Shown: one piece after another, positions 46,515 through 56,287 of the stretch
Numbering within the stretch: the first letter of the stretch is position 1
Layout of the letters: the number at the start of each line of letters is the position of its first letter
Origin: Nocardioides szechwanensis
GTDB lineage: Bacteria; Actinomycetota; Actinomycetes; Propionibacteriales; Nocardioidaceae
Reading direction: 5' to 3'
Assembly: GCF_900103935.1 (NCBI RefSeq)
Contig: NZ_FNIC01000006.1
Coordinates: 186,001-250,000, forward strand
Length of the DNA: 64,000 nucleotides
Notes under the pieces: model-generated
Told to the model about the DNA's origin: nothing
What the model saw: only the letters and a program-made list of their open reading frames with translations
Database searches by the model: none
Position numbers and translations under genes: made by a program

Positions 46515-47233
46515 CACTCCCCCGGCACCCTGAGCACGTAGCCGACCCCGCGGATCGTGTGGATGAGCGCCGGCTCGACGGTGTCGACCTTGCGCCGCAG
46601 ATAGCTGATGTAGGACTCGACCACGCCGGAATTGCCGTTGAAGTCGTAGTGCCAGACGTGGTCGAGGATCTGGGCGCGGCTCATCACCAGCTCGGCGTTG
46701 CGCATCAGGAACCGCAGGAGAGCGAACTCGGTGGGCGACAGGACCACCAGCTGACCGGCCCGGCGGACCTCGTGGCGGTCCTCGTCGAGCTCCAGGTCGG
46801 CGTAGGTCAGCCGGGTGGTCTCGGTCCGGGCAGCAGGTCGGGTACGGCGCAGCACCACCCCGACCCGGGCCACGACCTCCTCCAGCGAGAACGGCTTGGT
46901 CACGTAGTCGTCGCCGCCGAGGGTCAGCCCAGCGAGGCGGTCCTCCAGGGCGTCGCGTGCGGTGACGAAGACGGCCGCCATGTCCGGGTGCACCTTGCGC
47001 AGCTGTCGCAGCAGGTCGACGCCATCGGTGTCGGGCAGCATCACGTCGAGGAGCGCGAGGTCGATGCGTGACCTGTCGGCGTGTGCCAGCGCCTCGGAGC
47101 CGCTTCCGGCGCGCAGGACGTCGTACCCGACGAAGGCCAGGCACATCGCGAGCATGTCCTGGATCGCCGGCTCGTCCTCGACCACCAGCAGCCGAGTGCC
47201 GGGAACGACGGAGTCGGGGGTGATCGCTGCCAT
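46514..47233 (-). CDS. OmpR/PhoB-type response regulator
   Basis: 239 residues. Receiver domain (acidic residues Glu19-Asp20, phospho-acceptor Asp63 in LALLDVMLPD, Lys in YVTKPFSLEEV) and a winged-helix DNA-binding domain at the C-terminus (LVVLSPTEFALLRFLMRNAELVMSRAQILDHVWHYDFNGNSGVVESYISYLRRKVD). Two pairs of 11-bp-spaced heptamers lie in its promoter region, the usual target layout for this class. It likely regulates both its own operon and the divergent MacAB operon. Confidence 0.93.
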   Translation of the reverse strand: MAAITPDSVVPGTRLLVVEDEPAIQDMLAMCLAFVGYDVLRAGSGSEALAHADRSRIDLALLDVMLPDTDGVDLLRQLRKVHPDMAAVFVTARDALEDRLAGLTLGGDDYVTKPFSLEEVVARVGVVLRRTRPAARTETTRLTYADLELDEDRHEVRRAGQLVVLSPTEFALLRFLMRNAELVMSRAQILDHVWHYDFNGNSGVVESYISYLRRKVDTVEPALIHTIRGVGYVLRVPGE

Positions 47234-47266
47234 GCAGTGAGCGTGGGCCGTCCGGCTGACCGTTTG

Positions 47267-47320
47267 CTGGCAGGTTCCTGGCAGTTGCCTGTGAGCGAAG
47301 GGCTCCCAGCAAACTCCCAG
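47267..47320. promoter_or_regulatory. Two oppositely oriented direct-repeat pairs, probable response-regulator operators
   Basis: On the minus strand CTGCCAG occurs twice with a four-base gap (47267-47284); on the plus strand CTCCCAG occurs twice, also with a four-base gap (47303-47309 and 47314-47320). Each pair has an 11-bp period, the geometry for an OmpR-class dimer. They sit in the 121-bp space between the RR gene and the MacA-like gene. Confidence 0.7.
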
Positions 47321-47354
47321 GGTCGTCGAAGCAGCCTCGGAGGTTGTTCGGCCA

Positions 47355-48938
47355 GTGTCCCCTCCCATGAGCACCCCGGACTCGACCGACGTCCTCCCCG
47401 AACCGCTGAGCGACCGGCGGCTGCCCGGGCGCCGCGGGCTGATCCTCAACCTCGTCATCGCGGTCGCCGTGCTGGTCGTGATCGGGCTCATCTTGTGGAC
47501 GGTCCGCGGGACCGGCGGCGAGCAGGAGACAGAGGCCCAGACCGCGGCTGTGGACACCGGCGCCGTGACGGCCGCGGTGTCCGCGAACGGCAACATCGCC
47601 TCCGGGAACGCCGTCAACGTGGACTTCCAGGGCTCGGGCGGGATCGTCACCGCGATCGTGGTCAAGGCGGGCCAGAAGGTGCGCAAGGGCCAGGTCCTCG
47701 CCAGGGTCGACCAGACCTCGGCGCAGCAGTCGCTGGCCTCGGCGCAGGCCCAGCTGCGCTCCGCGCAGGCGGCGTACGACGGGGTCCTCCAGGGCCAGAC
47801 GCCGCAGGAGCAGGCGGCCGACGCCACCTCGATCGACCAGGCCGAGGTGTCGGTGGAGAGCGCCCGCACCAGCCTGCGCTCGGCGCAGCAGAGCCTGAGC
47901 CTGGCCCGGTCCCAGCAGAACGCCTCGGTCCGGCGCGCCGAGGTCTCCCTGGCCTCGGCCCAGGACGACCTCCAGGACGCCCGCGAGGCGTACCAGGCCA
48001 ACCGCACCCCGCAGAACCAGAACGCCGTCGCTGCCGCCCAGGCGGCCGTCAGGACCGCCCAGTCGTCGCTGGCATCGGCCCGCGCGTCCCGCGACTCGAC
48101 CCTGCTCCAGTCGCGCCAGCAGGTGGCCAGCGCCCAGGACCAGCTCACCTCCGCCCAGACCGGTCTCGCCTCGAGCAAGGCCGGCGTGGCCGTCAGCCGG
48201 CAGGGCCCCCGGGACAGCGAGATCGCCTCAGCACAGGCCCAGGTCACCAGCGCCGAGGTCGCGTTCGCCCAGGCCGAGACCACCCTGGAGCAGACGGTGC
48301 TGCAGGCACCCGTCGCCGGCACCGTCGCCCAGGTCAACGGCACCGTCGGCGAGCCGGCTTCGGCCACCTCGAGCACGTCGAGCTCGTCCACGAGCACCAG
48401 CTCCGGCACCGCGACGACCGAGGCGACGGGCTTCGTGACGCTGACCGACACCGACGCGCTCGAGGTGACCGCGGACGTGGCCGAGGCCGACATCGCCGAC
48501 GTCCACGTGGGCCAGGAAGCGACCGTCACCCTGTCGGCGAGCGGCAAGGAGATCACCGCCACCGTCACCGCGGTCGACGCGATCGAGACCGTGACCAACA
48601 ACGTGGTGGAGTACGGCGTCACGGTCACCCTCGGCGAGTCCCAGGGGGTCAAGCTCGGCCAGAGCACCCAGGTCGTCGTCACCACCGGCAGCAAGCAGGA
48701 CGTCGTCCGAGTCTCGGCTAGCGCGCTCACGACTGTCGGGCAGAACACCACCGCGACCGTCCAGACCTCCGACGGGACCACCAGCACCGTGCAGGTCGTC
48801 ACCGGCCTGGAGGGCGACGGCTACACCGAGGTGCTCAGCGGCCTCGAGGACGGCGACACCGTCCTGCTCCCCGACCAGGCCGAGTCACCGACCGGGTTCA
48901 CGTTCCCCGCCGGCGGCGGGATGGGTGGCCTCGGATGA
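47355..48938 (+). CDS. MacA/HlyD-like efflux adaptor protein
   Basis: 527 residues. One N-terminal helix (LILNLVIAVAVLVVIGLILWTV), a lipoyl-like half motif (VSANGNIASGNAVNVDFQGSGGIVTAIVVKAGQKVRKGQVLARVD), a long Gln/Ser/Ala-rich coiled coil (about 120-300), the second lipoyl half (LQAPVAGTVAQVNGTVGE), a beta-barrel and a membrane-proximal domain. A Ser/Thr stretch (about 337-353) and a C-terminal FPAGGGMGGLG are unusual additions. GTG 47355 is kept because GGAGG lies 11 bases upstream; ATG 47367 is the alternative. It begins a five-gene operon. Confidence 0.88.
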   Translation: MSPPMSTPDSTDVLPEPLSDRRLPGRRGLILNLVIAVAVLVVIGLILWTVRGTGGEQETEAQTAAVDTGAVTAAVSANGNIASGNAVNVDFQGSGGIVTAIVVKAGQKVRKGQVLARVDQTSAQQSLASAQAQLRSAQAAYDGVLQGQTPQEQAADATSIDQAEVSVESARTSLRSAQQSLSLARSQQNASVRRAEVSLASAQDDLQDAREAYQANRTPQNQNAVAAAQAAVRTAQSSLASARASRDSTLLQSRQQVASAQDQLTSAQTGLASSKAGVAVSRQGPRDSEIASAQAQVTSAEVAFAQAETTLEQTVLQAPVAGTVAQVNGTVGEPASATSSTSSSSTSTSSGTATTEATGFVTLTDTDALEVTADVAEADIADVHVGQEATVTLSASGKEITATVTAVDAIETVTNNVVEYGVTVTLGESQGVKLGQSTQVVVTTGSKQDVVRVSASALTTVGQNTTATVQTSDGTTSTVQVVTGLEGDGYTEVLSGLEDGDTVLLPDQAESPTGFTFPAGGGMGGLG

Positions 48939-49680
48939 CCCGGGTCACCGCCCGTCGTGCCGTCATCGAGCTGACCGGGATCACCAAGGTCTACGGGCAG
49001 GGAGAGGCCGCGGTCCATGCCCTCGACGGAGTGGACCTGCGCGTGGAGCACGGCGACTACGTGGCCATCATGGGCGCCTCCGGGTCCGGCAAGTCCACCC
49101 TGATGAACATCATCGGCTGCCTCGATGTCGGCACCGCCGGTCGCTACCTGCTGGACGGGATCGACGTACGGCGCCTCGACGAGAACCGGCTGTCACTCGT
49201 GCGGAACCGCAAGATCGGGTTCGTCTTCCAGAGCTTCAACCTGATCGCGCGGACGACGGCGCAGCGCAACGTCGAGCTGCCGCTGGCGTACGCCGGCGTA
49301 CGCACGTCGGAGCGCACCCGGCGCGCCTCCGCTGCCCTGCGCCGGGTCGGGCTCGCCGATCGCGGCTCCCACGTCCCCTCGGAGCTGTCCGGCGGTCAGC
49401 AGCAGCGGGTCGCGGTCGCGCGCGCCATCGTCACCGAGCCGGTCCTCCTGCTGGCGGACGAGCCGACCGGCGCCCTGGACAGTCACAGCACCGCTGACGT
49501 GCTCGGGCTCTTCGACGACCTCGCGGCCAGCGGCCGCACGGTGGTGGTGATCACGCACGAGGACGAGGTGGCGCGGCACGCCAAACGGATCATCCGGATG
49601 AACGACGGCCGGATCGTGTCCGACGACCGCCAGGTCGGCGTGGACGAACCACCCCCTCGTGCCCAGGCAGTCGGTGCCCG

Positions 49681-49684
<4 letters not shown>
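48935..49684 (+). CDS. MacB-type ABC ATPase
   Basis: 249 residues of the LolD/MacB class. It has Walker A GASGSGKSTLMNIIGCLD, the Q-loop GFVFQSFNLI, signature LSGGQQQRVAVARAI, Walker B LLLADEPTGALDS and the H-loop VVITHEDEVA. It powers the FtsX-type permease encoded next, whose start it overlaps by four bases; it also overlaps the adaptor gene by four. These mechanotransmission transporters work on substrates outside the membrane, often peptides or lipoproteins. Confidence 0.94.
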
Positions 49685-50985
<1,301 letters not shown>

Positions 50986-50995
50986 GGACCTCCGC

Positions 50996-51499
50996 ATGAC
51001 CGACACCGTCATCGACGACCCGATGCTGGACGAGGAATGGCTCGCCGCGCCCGTGAAGCGGTCACGGCTGAGGGCTCTGCTCGTGGTCGCCCTCGCCGCC
51101 ACCGTCTGCTTCCTCGGCGGCGCCCTGGTCCAGAAGCACTTCGGCACCGCGTCCACGTCCGCCGCTGCCGGCCCGGGAGGCTTCACCGGTGGACAGCTCC
51201 CGGAGGGGATGCCCACAGGGATGCCCGAGGGCCTGGCCCAGGGCGGCTTCCCGGCCGACACCGGGACCACCGACGACGACACACAGTCGGTCATCGGCGA
51301 GCTGGTCGAGGTCCGCGGCGACGTGTGGATCGTGGAGGACCTCGGCGGCAAGCGCCACGAGGTCCAGGTCGGCGACAACACGGACGTGGTCCGTGAGTCG
51401 AGCATCAGGTCCTCCCAGGTCAAGGTCGGCGACCCCGTCGACATCACCGGCACCGAGAGCGACGGCCGCCTCCAGGCCGACGACGTCACCCTGCGATGA
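50996..51499 (+). CDS. Small membrane-anchored exported protein (MacAB accessory)
   Basis: 167 residues, no named family recognised. One helix (LRALLVVALAATVCFLGGALV, about 25-45), an extracellular low-complexity linker with GGFTGGQLPEGMPTGMPEGLAQGGFP, and a C-terminal beta domain: SVIGELVEVRGDVWIVEDLGGKRHEVQVGDNTDVVRESSIRSSQVKVGDPVDITG, which has the character of a DUF5666/OB-like barrel. ATG 50996 is chosen with GAGGA seven bases before; ATG 50978 overlaps the permease stop and is an alternative. It likely sits beside the transporter outside the membrane. Confidence 0.75.
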   Translation: MTDTVIDDPMLDEEWLAAPVKRSRLRALLVVALAATVCFLGGALVQKHFGTASTSAAAGPGGFTGGQLPEGMPTGMPEGLAQGGFPADTGTTDDDTQSVIGELVEVRGDVWIVEDLGGKRHEVQVGDNTDVVRESSIRSSQVKVGDPVDITGTESDGRLQADDVTLR

Positions 51500-51525
51500 G
51501 CACCCGACAGAAGGAAGCAACCTCA

Positions 51526-51936
51526 GTGAACAAGATTCGTACGGCGATCGGCGCCGTCAGCCTCGCCGCCCTGCTCGCCCTCACCGCGTGTGGTGGCGAT
51601 GACTCGGACGGCGGCGACGAGACCGCCACCGATCCCACCAGCGAGGTCTCGGGCCGTCCCGGCGGCTTCGACACCGGGCAGCTCGAGGAGATCCAGGCCT
51701 GCCTCGAGGCAGCCGGGCTGGAGGACAAGATGCCCACCGGCCAGCCGAGCGGGATGCCCACCGACCTGCCGTCGGACTTCCCGACCGACCTGCCCACTGA
51801 CATGCCGACGGACATGCCCAGCGACTTCGGCTCCGGGGGGCCGGGCGGTGGGATGGGCGCCCTCCAGGACCCCGAGGTCCTAGAAGCCCTCGAGGCGTGC
51901 GGGATCGAGCTGCCACAGGCACCGGGCCAGGGCTGA
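51526..51936 (+). CDS. Small Pro/Met/Asp-rich lipoprotein (MacAB accessory)
   Basis: 136 residues. Signal KIRTAIGAVSLAALLALTACGG with lipobox LTAC; lipidated Cys22. The mature protein has two short helical segments, QLEEIQACLEAAGL and DPEVLEALEACGIELP, each with one cysteine, on either side of a repeat region (about 77-105) where P-T/S-D-L/M/F is repeated (PTDLPSDFPTDLPTDMPTDM). The two cysteines could form a disulfide that closes the repeat into a loop; this is inference. GTG 51526 is chosen with AAGGAAG before it; an ATG at 51496 overlaps the previous gene and would add ten polar residues. Confidence 0.75.
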   Translation: MNKIRTAIGAVSLAALLALTACGGDDSDGGDETATDPTSEVSGRPGGFDTGQLEEIQACLEAAGLEDKMPTGQPSGMPTDLPSDFPTDLPTDMPTDMPSDFGSGGPGGGMGALQDPEVLEALEACGIELPQAPGQG

Positions 51937-51941
51937 CCTCG

Positions 51942-51980
51942 GCCCCCGCGCGAAGGCTTGGTCGTTTCCAAGCCGACGGG
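51942..51980 (+). terminator. Terminator after the MacAB operon
   Basis: Inner stem GGCTTGG/CCAAGCC (51955-51961, 51968-51974) with loop TCGTTT, and outer arms CCCCCG and CGGGGG. It lies six bases after the lipoprotein stop and closes the export operon before the next signalling operon. Confidence 0.75.
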
Positions 51981-52047
51981 GGTGATCGAGTGTTAGATGT
52001 CCGGTGACGTCGGCGATCGTCGGTCGACCGGGCTGTGAGGGATGGGA

Positions 52048-52395
52048 ATGGCTCGAATCGTCGTAGCCGACAACGACCCCGATGCCCTGGACCTCGCCCT
52101 CACCGACCTGGGTCTTGAAGGACACGAGGTCTACGGCGCGCCCGACGCAGCGAGCGCGGAGGTGTTGGTCGAGTCCGTCTCGCCCGACGTCGTCGTCCTC
52201 GACTACCGCATGCCACCGGGCGAGAACGGTCTAGACCTCGCCGAGCGGCTGGTGGCGACCCACGCCGGGCTGCGCGTCGTCATCTACAGCAACTACCAGG
52301 CGACCGCGCTGAGGGCCCGCGCTGCCGCGTTGGGCATTCCGTTCCTCGCCAAGGGCAACCTGCAGGCTCTCCGGTCGGCGGTGACGCGCAGGTGA
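52048..52395 (+). CDS. Stand-alone receiver (response regulator without output domain)
   Basis: 115 residues consisting of one receiver domain. Acidic pocket Asp8/Asp10, phospho-acceptor Asp50-52 region with LDYRMPPGENGLDLAERL, and the conserved lysine in IPFLAKGNLQAL. No DNA-binding or enzymatic domain. ATG 52048 is chosen since GAGGG lies seven bases before; ATG 52042 is an alternative. The stop overlaps the GTG start of the next kinase gene (GTGA), so a phosphotransfer pair is expected. Confidence 0.85.
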   Translation: MARIVVADNDPDALDLALTDLGLEGHEVYGAPDAASAEVLVESVSPDVVVLDYRMPPGENGLDLAERLVATHAGLRVVIYSNYQATALRARAAALGIPFLAKGNLQALRSAVTRR

Positions 52396-54254
52396 GCACG
52401 GACCGGCGCCGCCTCCCGATGACCTGGGCGTCGACCACGGTGATCGTGCTGACCATCCTGGCGGCGACGGCCACGGTCCTCATCGGTCGGCAGCTCAACC
52501 GCCTGGAGGCCGAGCGCGACGCCTCGACCGCGGCCGCCGACATCCTCGCGGCCGTGGCCGAGGACGTGCGGACGACAGCCGACTCCGCCACGGCTGAGGC
52601 GTCGGCCGGGGTCCGGGCCTCCGAGGTCGGCGCTGCCTTTCCCGAGGGCGTGGCGGACAGCAGCGCCGTTCGCGCACGGGACTCCGCGCAGCCGGTGCTG
52701 GACGACTCCGGCGAGGGGGTCGTCGTAGTGGCGTCCTACGACACCGCGGTCACGCCGGCCACGGTGCAGGAGCGCCGTGACCACGTCGTCGCCTACGCGG
52801 TCGTGCCGCTGGACCTGGCCGGGACGCTGCTGACAATGAAGCCCTCCGAGGGCGGCATCGCGGTCGCGGGGCCGGACCGACAGGTGATGTCGGTCCCGGA
52901 CCACCGTCCCTCGGACGCGGCGTTCCAGACGGTCGACCTGGGCTCCGGAACCACGTCCGGCTGGACGTTGACGGTCTGGACGACGCCGCCGCAGACGCCT
53001 GCTGTCGCCTGGCTCATCGCCCTCGGCCTCGGGCTCACCGGGACCGCCGCGGCCGGCTGGATGGCCCTACGCCGGGAGCGGGACCGGCGCAGCCGGGACG
53101 ACCTGCTCCGGCTGCAGGAGGCCAGCGCCACCGTGGCGGAGCTGGCCACGGTGGCCCAGCACAGTCTCGACCTGGCCGAGGTGCTTCCAGCCGTGTCGGC
53201 GGAGCTCGGCGCTGCGCTCGGGCTGCGCGGGCTGTCCGTGGGGGTCCCGTCCGCCGATGGCGAACGGCTGCTGTTCGTGTGGGGCGAGCGGCCCGACAAC
53301 GTCCCCGCGGACCACCACCCCCGGGACGAGGTGGGGGCCGGGGACACGATCGCCCTCGTGCTCTCGCGCGGTGGCCGTCTCGCGGCCCGCCTCCTCGTGG
53401 TGGCAGGCCGCCGGCTGACCGGACCGGACCTCCGCACCCTGTTCGCGGCGGGTGACGTGCTGACCTCGGCGCTGGCCAATGCCGAGATGTACTCCCAGCA
53501 GAGTGAGCTGTTGAAGCGGATGCGGTCGGTCGACGAGCTCAAGACCGTCTTCCTGGCCACCGCCTCGCACGAGCTGAGGACTCCTGTCGTCGCGATCACC
53601 GGGTACGCGCAGGTGCTCACCATGCGTCTCGACGAGCTCACCCCCGAACAGACGCGCATGTACGTCGAGCGGGTGGACGCCAACGCCCAGAGGCTCGGGG
53701 CGCTGGTCGAGGACCTGCTGGACTTCTCCAAGCTCGAGCGCGGCACCGACGTGGAGGACCACGCTCCCCTCGACCTCGGCGAGGTCGTGAGTCGCATCCT
53801 CGAAGAGCAGCCTGACCTGGCCCCTGACCACCTGGTCTCCCACAGCACGGTCCGTGGACTCGGCGTCATCGGGTCACGCCTGGCGGTGGACCGCGTCGTG
53901 TCGAACCTGGTCGGCAACGCGGCGAAGTACTCCCCCGCCGGGAGCGCGATCCGGGTCCGGGTCCAAGCTGCCCACGGTCGCGCCGAGCTGATCGTCGACG
54001 ACGAGGGCTCGGGTGTTCCCCATGACGAACGCGAGCAGATCTTCAGCCGGTTCTTCCGCGGGCACGGCGACGTGGTGGTCCGCACCAGCGGTGCCGGCCT
54101 GGGCCTGGCGATCGTCTCCGAGTTCGCCGCCTCCATGGGCGGCCAGGTGTCCGTGGCCGATGCCGACGGCGGCGGCGCGCGTTTCGTCGTCTCCTACCCA
54201 CTCGCAGCGAGCCGAGCCGAGCCTTCCCGAGGAGCGACAGATGCCGACACGTGA
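52392..54254 (+). CDS. Membrane sensor histidine kinase with GAF-like domain
   Basis: 620 residues. Helix near 10-31, extracytoplasmic domain of about 170 residues, second helix (VAWLIALGLGLTGTAAAGWMAL), then a GAF-like domain (about 245-370, LSVGVPSADGERLLFVWGERPDNVP), HisKA with His393 in FLATASHELRTPVVAITGYAQ and HATPase motifs NLVGNAAKYSP, DEGSGVP and GAGLGLAIV. Overlaps the receiver gene upstream (GTGA) and the second kinase gene downstream (14 bp). The input signal is not known. Confidence 0.9.
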   Translation: MSTDRRRLPMTWASTTVIVLTILAATATVLIGRQLNRLEAERDASTAAADILAAVAEDVRTTADSATAEASAGVRASEVGAAFPEGVADSSAVRARDSAQPVLDDSGEGVVVVASYDTAVTPATVQERRDHVVAYAVVPLDLAGTLLTMKPSEGGIAVAGPDRQVMSVPDHRPSDAAFQTVDLGSGTTSGWTLTVWTTPPQTPAVAWLIALGLGLTGTAAAGWMALRRERDRRSRDDLLRLQEASATVAELATVAQHSLDLAEVLPAVSAELGAALGLRGLSVGVPSADGERLLFVWGERPDNVPADHHPRDEVGAGDTIALVLSRGGRLAARLLVVAGRRLTGPDLRTLFAAGDVLTSALANAEMYSQQSELLKRMRSVDELKTVFLATASHELRTPVVAITGYAQVLTMRLDELTPEQTRMYVERVDANAQRLGALVEDLLDFSKLERGTDVEDHAPLDLGEVVSRILEEQPDLAPDHLVSHSTVRGLGVIGSRLAVDRVVSNLVGNAAKYSPAGSAIRVRVQAAHGRAELIVDDEGSGVPHDEREQIFSRFFRGHGDVVVRTSGAGLGLAIVSEFAASMGGQVSVADADGGGARFVVSYPLAASRAEPSRGATDADT

Positions 54255-55863
54255 CCGACTGATCCCTGCCGTCGCAGGTCTGGCCGTGGTGGCGGTGGCC
54301 GTCACGGTGGTCAGCCTGCTCAACTCCGCCGTCGACGGCGGCACCCGTGCGCTGCAGGACGCGAAGGTGGCCCAGGTGCGGACCACTGCCGGCGCGTTCA
54401 ACGCGCGCGTCGAGTCGAGCATCGGCTCCCTAGGCGGGCTCGGTGCGCGCCCCTGGGAGCTGACGACCGGCAGCACGAACGACGCTGCCGCTCTCCAGGC
54501 GTTCGCGATCGACCCCGAGGCCACGTCCGGCTTCTTCCTCGTCGACGGGTCCGACACCATCACCAGCGGTGTGCTCCTGAGCGAGGGAAGCCTCGGCTCC
54601 ACGTTCGACGCGCCCGGGTGGGCCGCGGCGAAGGCCGCGCTGGCCTCCGCCCCTGCCGTCGTACTGCCGGTGGCCCCGTCCGGGGTCACCACGGAGCTGC
54701 CGACCTACGCCTTCGCGGTGGCGATCCGGGGGGCGAGCCCCACCAGTGTGCGCGGCGCCTTCATCTTCGAGCAGGCGCTCACGACCGACTCCGCCTTCAA
54801 CCAGGAGATCCGCGGACTGGGTGACGACGGTGCCACCACCGCCACCTGGCGGTTCCTGGACAGCGACGACACGGTGGTGGCGTCCACCCTGTCCACCGGG
54901 CTCGGGTCACAGATCCCGGACGCGCGACTGCGCAGCCTCGAGCCGGGGCTGCACACCATCGGCGACGACCTCGTCGTCAGCGCTGACGTCCCGGCCGTCG
55001 GCTGGCGGGTCGTCTTCACCCAGGACGAGGAGGAGTTCGCCGAGCCGCTGGCGGCCCCTCTTCAGTCGGTCGGTCTGATCCTCGTGATCCTGATGCTGAC
55101 GGTCGGCCTCACGCTGACGATCCTGCTGGCCAGGCGCCTGCGCCAGTCGCGCGAGCAGGAGCAGCGGCTGCTCGAGCTGAACCGTTCCCAGGAAGAGTTC
55201 ATCTCCGTCGTCTCCCACGAGCTGCGCACGCCTGTGTCGGGCGTCCTCGGCTTCCTCCAGACCAGCCTCGACCACTGGGACGTCATGAGCAACGACGACC
55301 GTCACCACGCCGTACGCCGGGCCTTCGCCAACGCGCGTCGCCTGCAGGCCCTCACTCGCGACGTCCTCGACACCGAGAGCATCGAGTCCGGAGGCTACGG
55401 CTACGACCGGCACCCGATCGACCTCGCGGACGAGATCAGCACCGCTGTCGACGCCTGCGACATCGGGTCCGCCCCTGCCATGACCGTCAACCTGCCCACC
55501 GAGCCGGTCATCGTCGACGCCGACCCCGACCGGATCCAGCAGGTCCTCTCGAACCTCCTCGACAACGCGCTCAAGAGCTCGGCCGACACCGGCCAGATCA
55601 CCGTCTCGCTGGAGCGGGCCGGAGCGGCGGCCCGGATCACCGTGGAGGACCACGGCGCGGGCATCGACCCCGACCAGATGGAGCGGATCTTCGACAAGTT
55701 CGTCCGCGGACGGTCAGGCACGGTGGCCGGAACGGGGCTCGGGCTCTACATCTGCCGTCGCATCGTCACCGCCCATGACGGTCGCATCTGGGCGGAGAGC
55801 CGCCCGGGCGAAGCGACGCGGTTCATCGTGGAGCTCCCCCTCAGCGCACCGGTCGCCCACTAG
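54241..55863 (+). CDS. Second membrane sensor histidine kinase, dCache-like sensor
   Basis: 540 residues. A first helix (about 8-28), an extracytoplasmic sensor of about 245 residues with a CHASE/dCache-like look (ESSIGSLGGLGARPWEL, FIFEQALTTDSAFNQEI), a second helix (VGLILVILMLTVGLTLTILLA), then HisKA with His326 in FISVVSHELRTPVSGVLGFLQ and HATPase with NLLDNALKSS, DHGAGI and GTGLGLYICRRIV. ATG 54241 has GAGGAG before it. It follows another kinase gene with overlap, an unusual tandem. Confidence 0.9.
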   Translation: MPTRDRLIPAVAGLAVVAVAVTVVSLLNSAVDGGTRALQDAKVAQVRTTAGAFNARVESSIGSLGGLGARPWELTTGSTNDAAALQAFAIDPEATSGFFLVDGSDTITSGVLLSEGSLGSTFDAPGWAAAKAALASAPAVVLPVAPSGVTTELPTYAFAVAIRGASPTSVRGAFIFEQALTTDSAFNQEIRGLGDDGATTATWRFLDSDDTVVASTLSTGLGSQIPDARLRSLEPGLHTIGDDLVVSADVPAVGWRVVFTQDEEEFAEPLAAPLQSVGLILVILMLTVGLTLTILLARRLRQSREQEQRLLELNRSQEEFISVVSHELRTPVSGVLGFLQTSLDHWDVMSNDDRHHAVRRAFANARRLQALTRDVLDTESIESGGYGYDRHPIDLADEISTAVDACDIGSAPAMTVNLPTEPVIVDADPDRIQQVLSNLLDNALKSSADTGQITVSLERAGAAARITVEDHGAGIDPDQMERIFDKFVRGRSGTVAGTGLGLYICRRIVTAHDGRIWAESRPGEATRFIVELPLSAPVAH

Positions 55864-55873
55864 GGTGGCGGAC

Positions 55874-56269
55874 ATGACCACGAGCCTGCAGGCCCTCACC
55901 GTCTTGATCGTCGACGACGAGCCTGACATGCGCGACCTAGCCCGGGTAGTGCTCGAGAGCGACGGCATCAACGTCGTCGACGAGGCGGTCGACGGGGTCC
56001 AGGCGCTGGAGCGCTACTTCGAGCTCGACCCGCCCCCGATCCCGTCGGCGGTGCTGCTCGACCACCGGATGCCCGGTCTCACCGGGCTCCAGGTGGCCGA
56101 GAAGATGCTCGCCCACAACCCCGACCAGGTGATCGTGCTGTTCTCGGCCTACCTCGACGCGAACGTGGTGGTCGCGGCACGTGAGGCGGGAGTCACCGCC
56201 TGTGTCTCCAAGATGGACGTCAGCCGACTCGCGCCGATCATCCGGGGACTCCTCCCGGCCCACGGCTGA
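55874..56269 (+). CDS. Second stand-alone receiver
   Basis: 131 residues, one receiver domain: LIVDDEPDMRDLARVVLESDG with Asp14/Asp15, phospho-acceptor Asp63 in AVLLDHRMPG and lysine in CVSKMDVSRL. No output domain. It lies 10 bp after the second kinase and ends the RR-HK-HK-RR operon, 18 bp from the convergent nitronate monooxygenase-like gene. Confidence 0.87.
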   Translation: MTTSLQALTVLIVDDEPDMRDLARVVLESDGINVVDEAVDGVQALERYFELDPPPIPSAVLLDHRMPGLTGLQVAEKMLAHNPDQVIVLFSAYLDANVVVAAREAGVTACVSKMDVSRLAPIIRGLLPAHG

Positions 56270-56287
56270 CCTGGCTCATAGCAGCAC

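Noticed and set aside
46514..48802. Very long frame joining the OmpR regulator to sequence upstream
   Set aside because: Upstream codons lie opposite the MacA-like gene and have no family match; the regulator starts at 47233 with a normal receiver domain.
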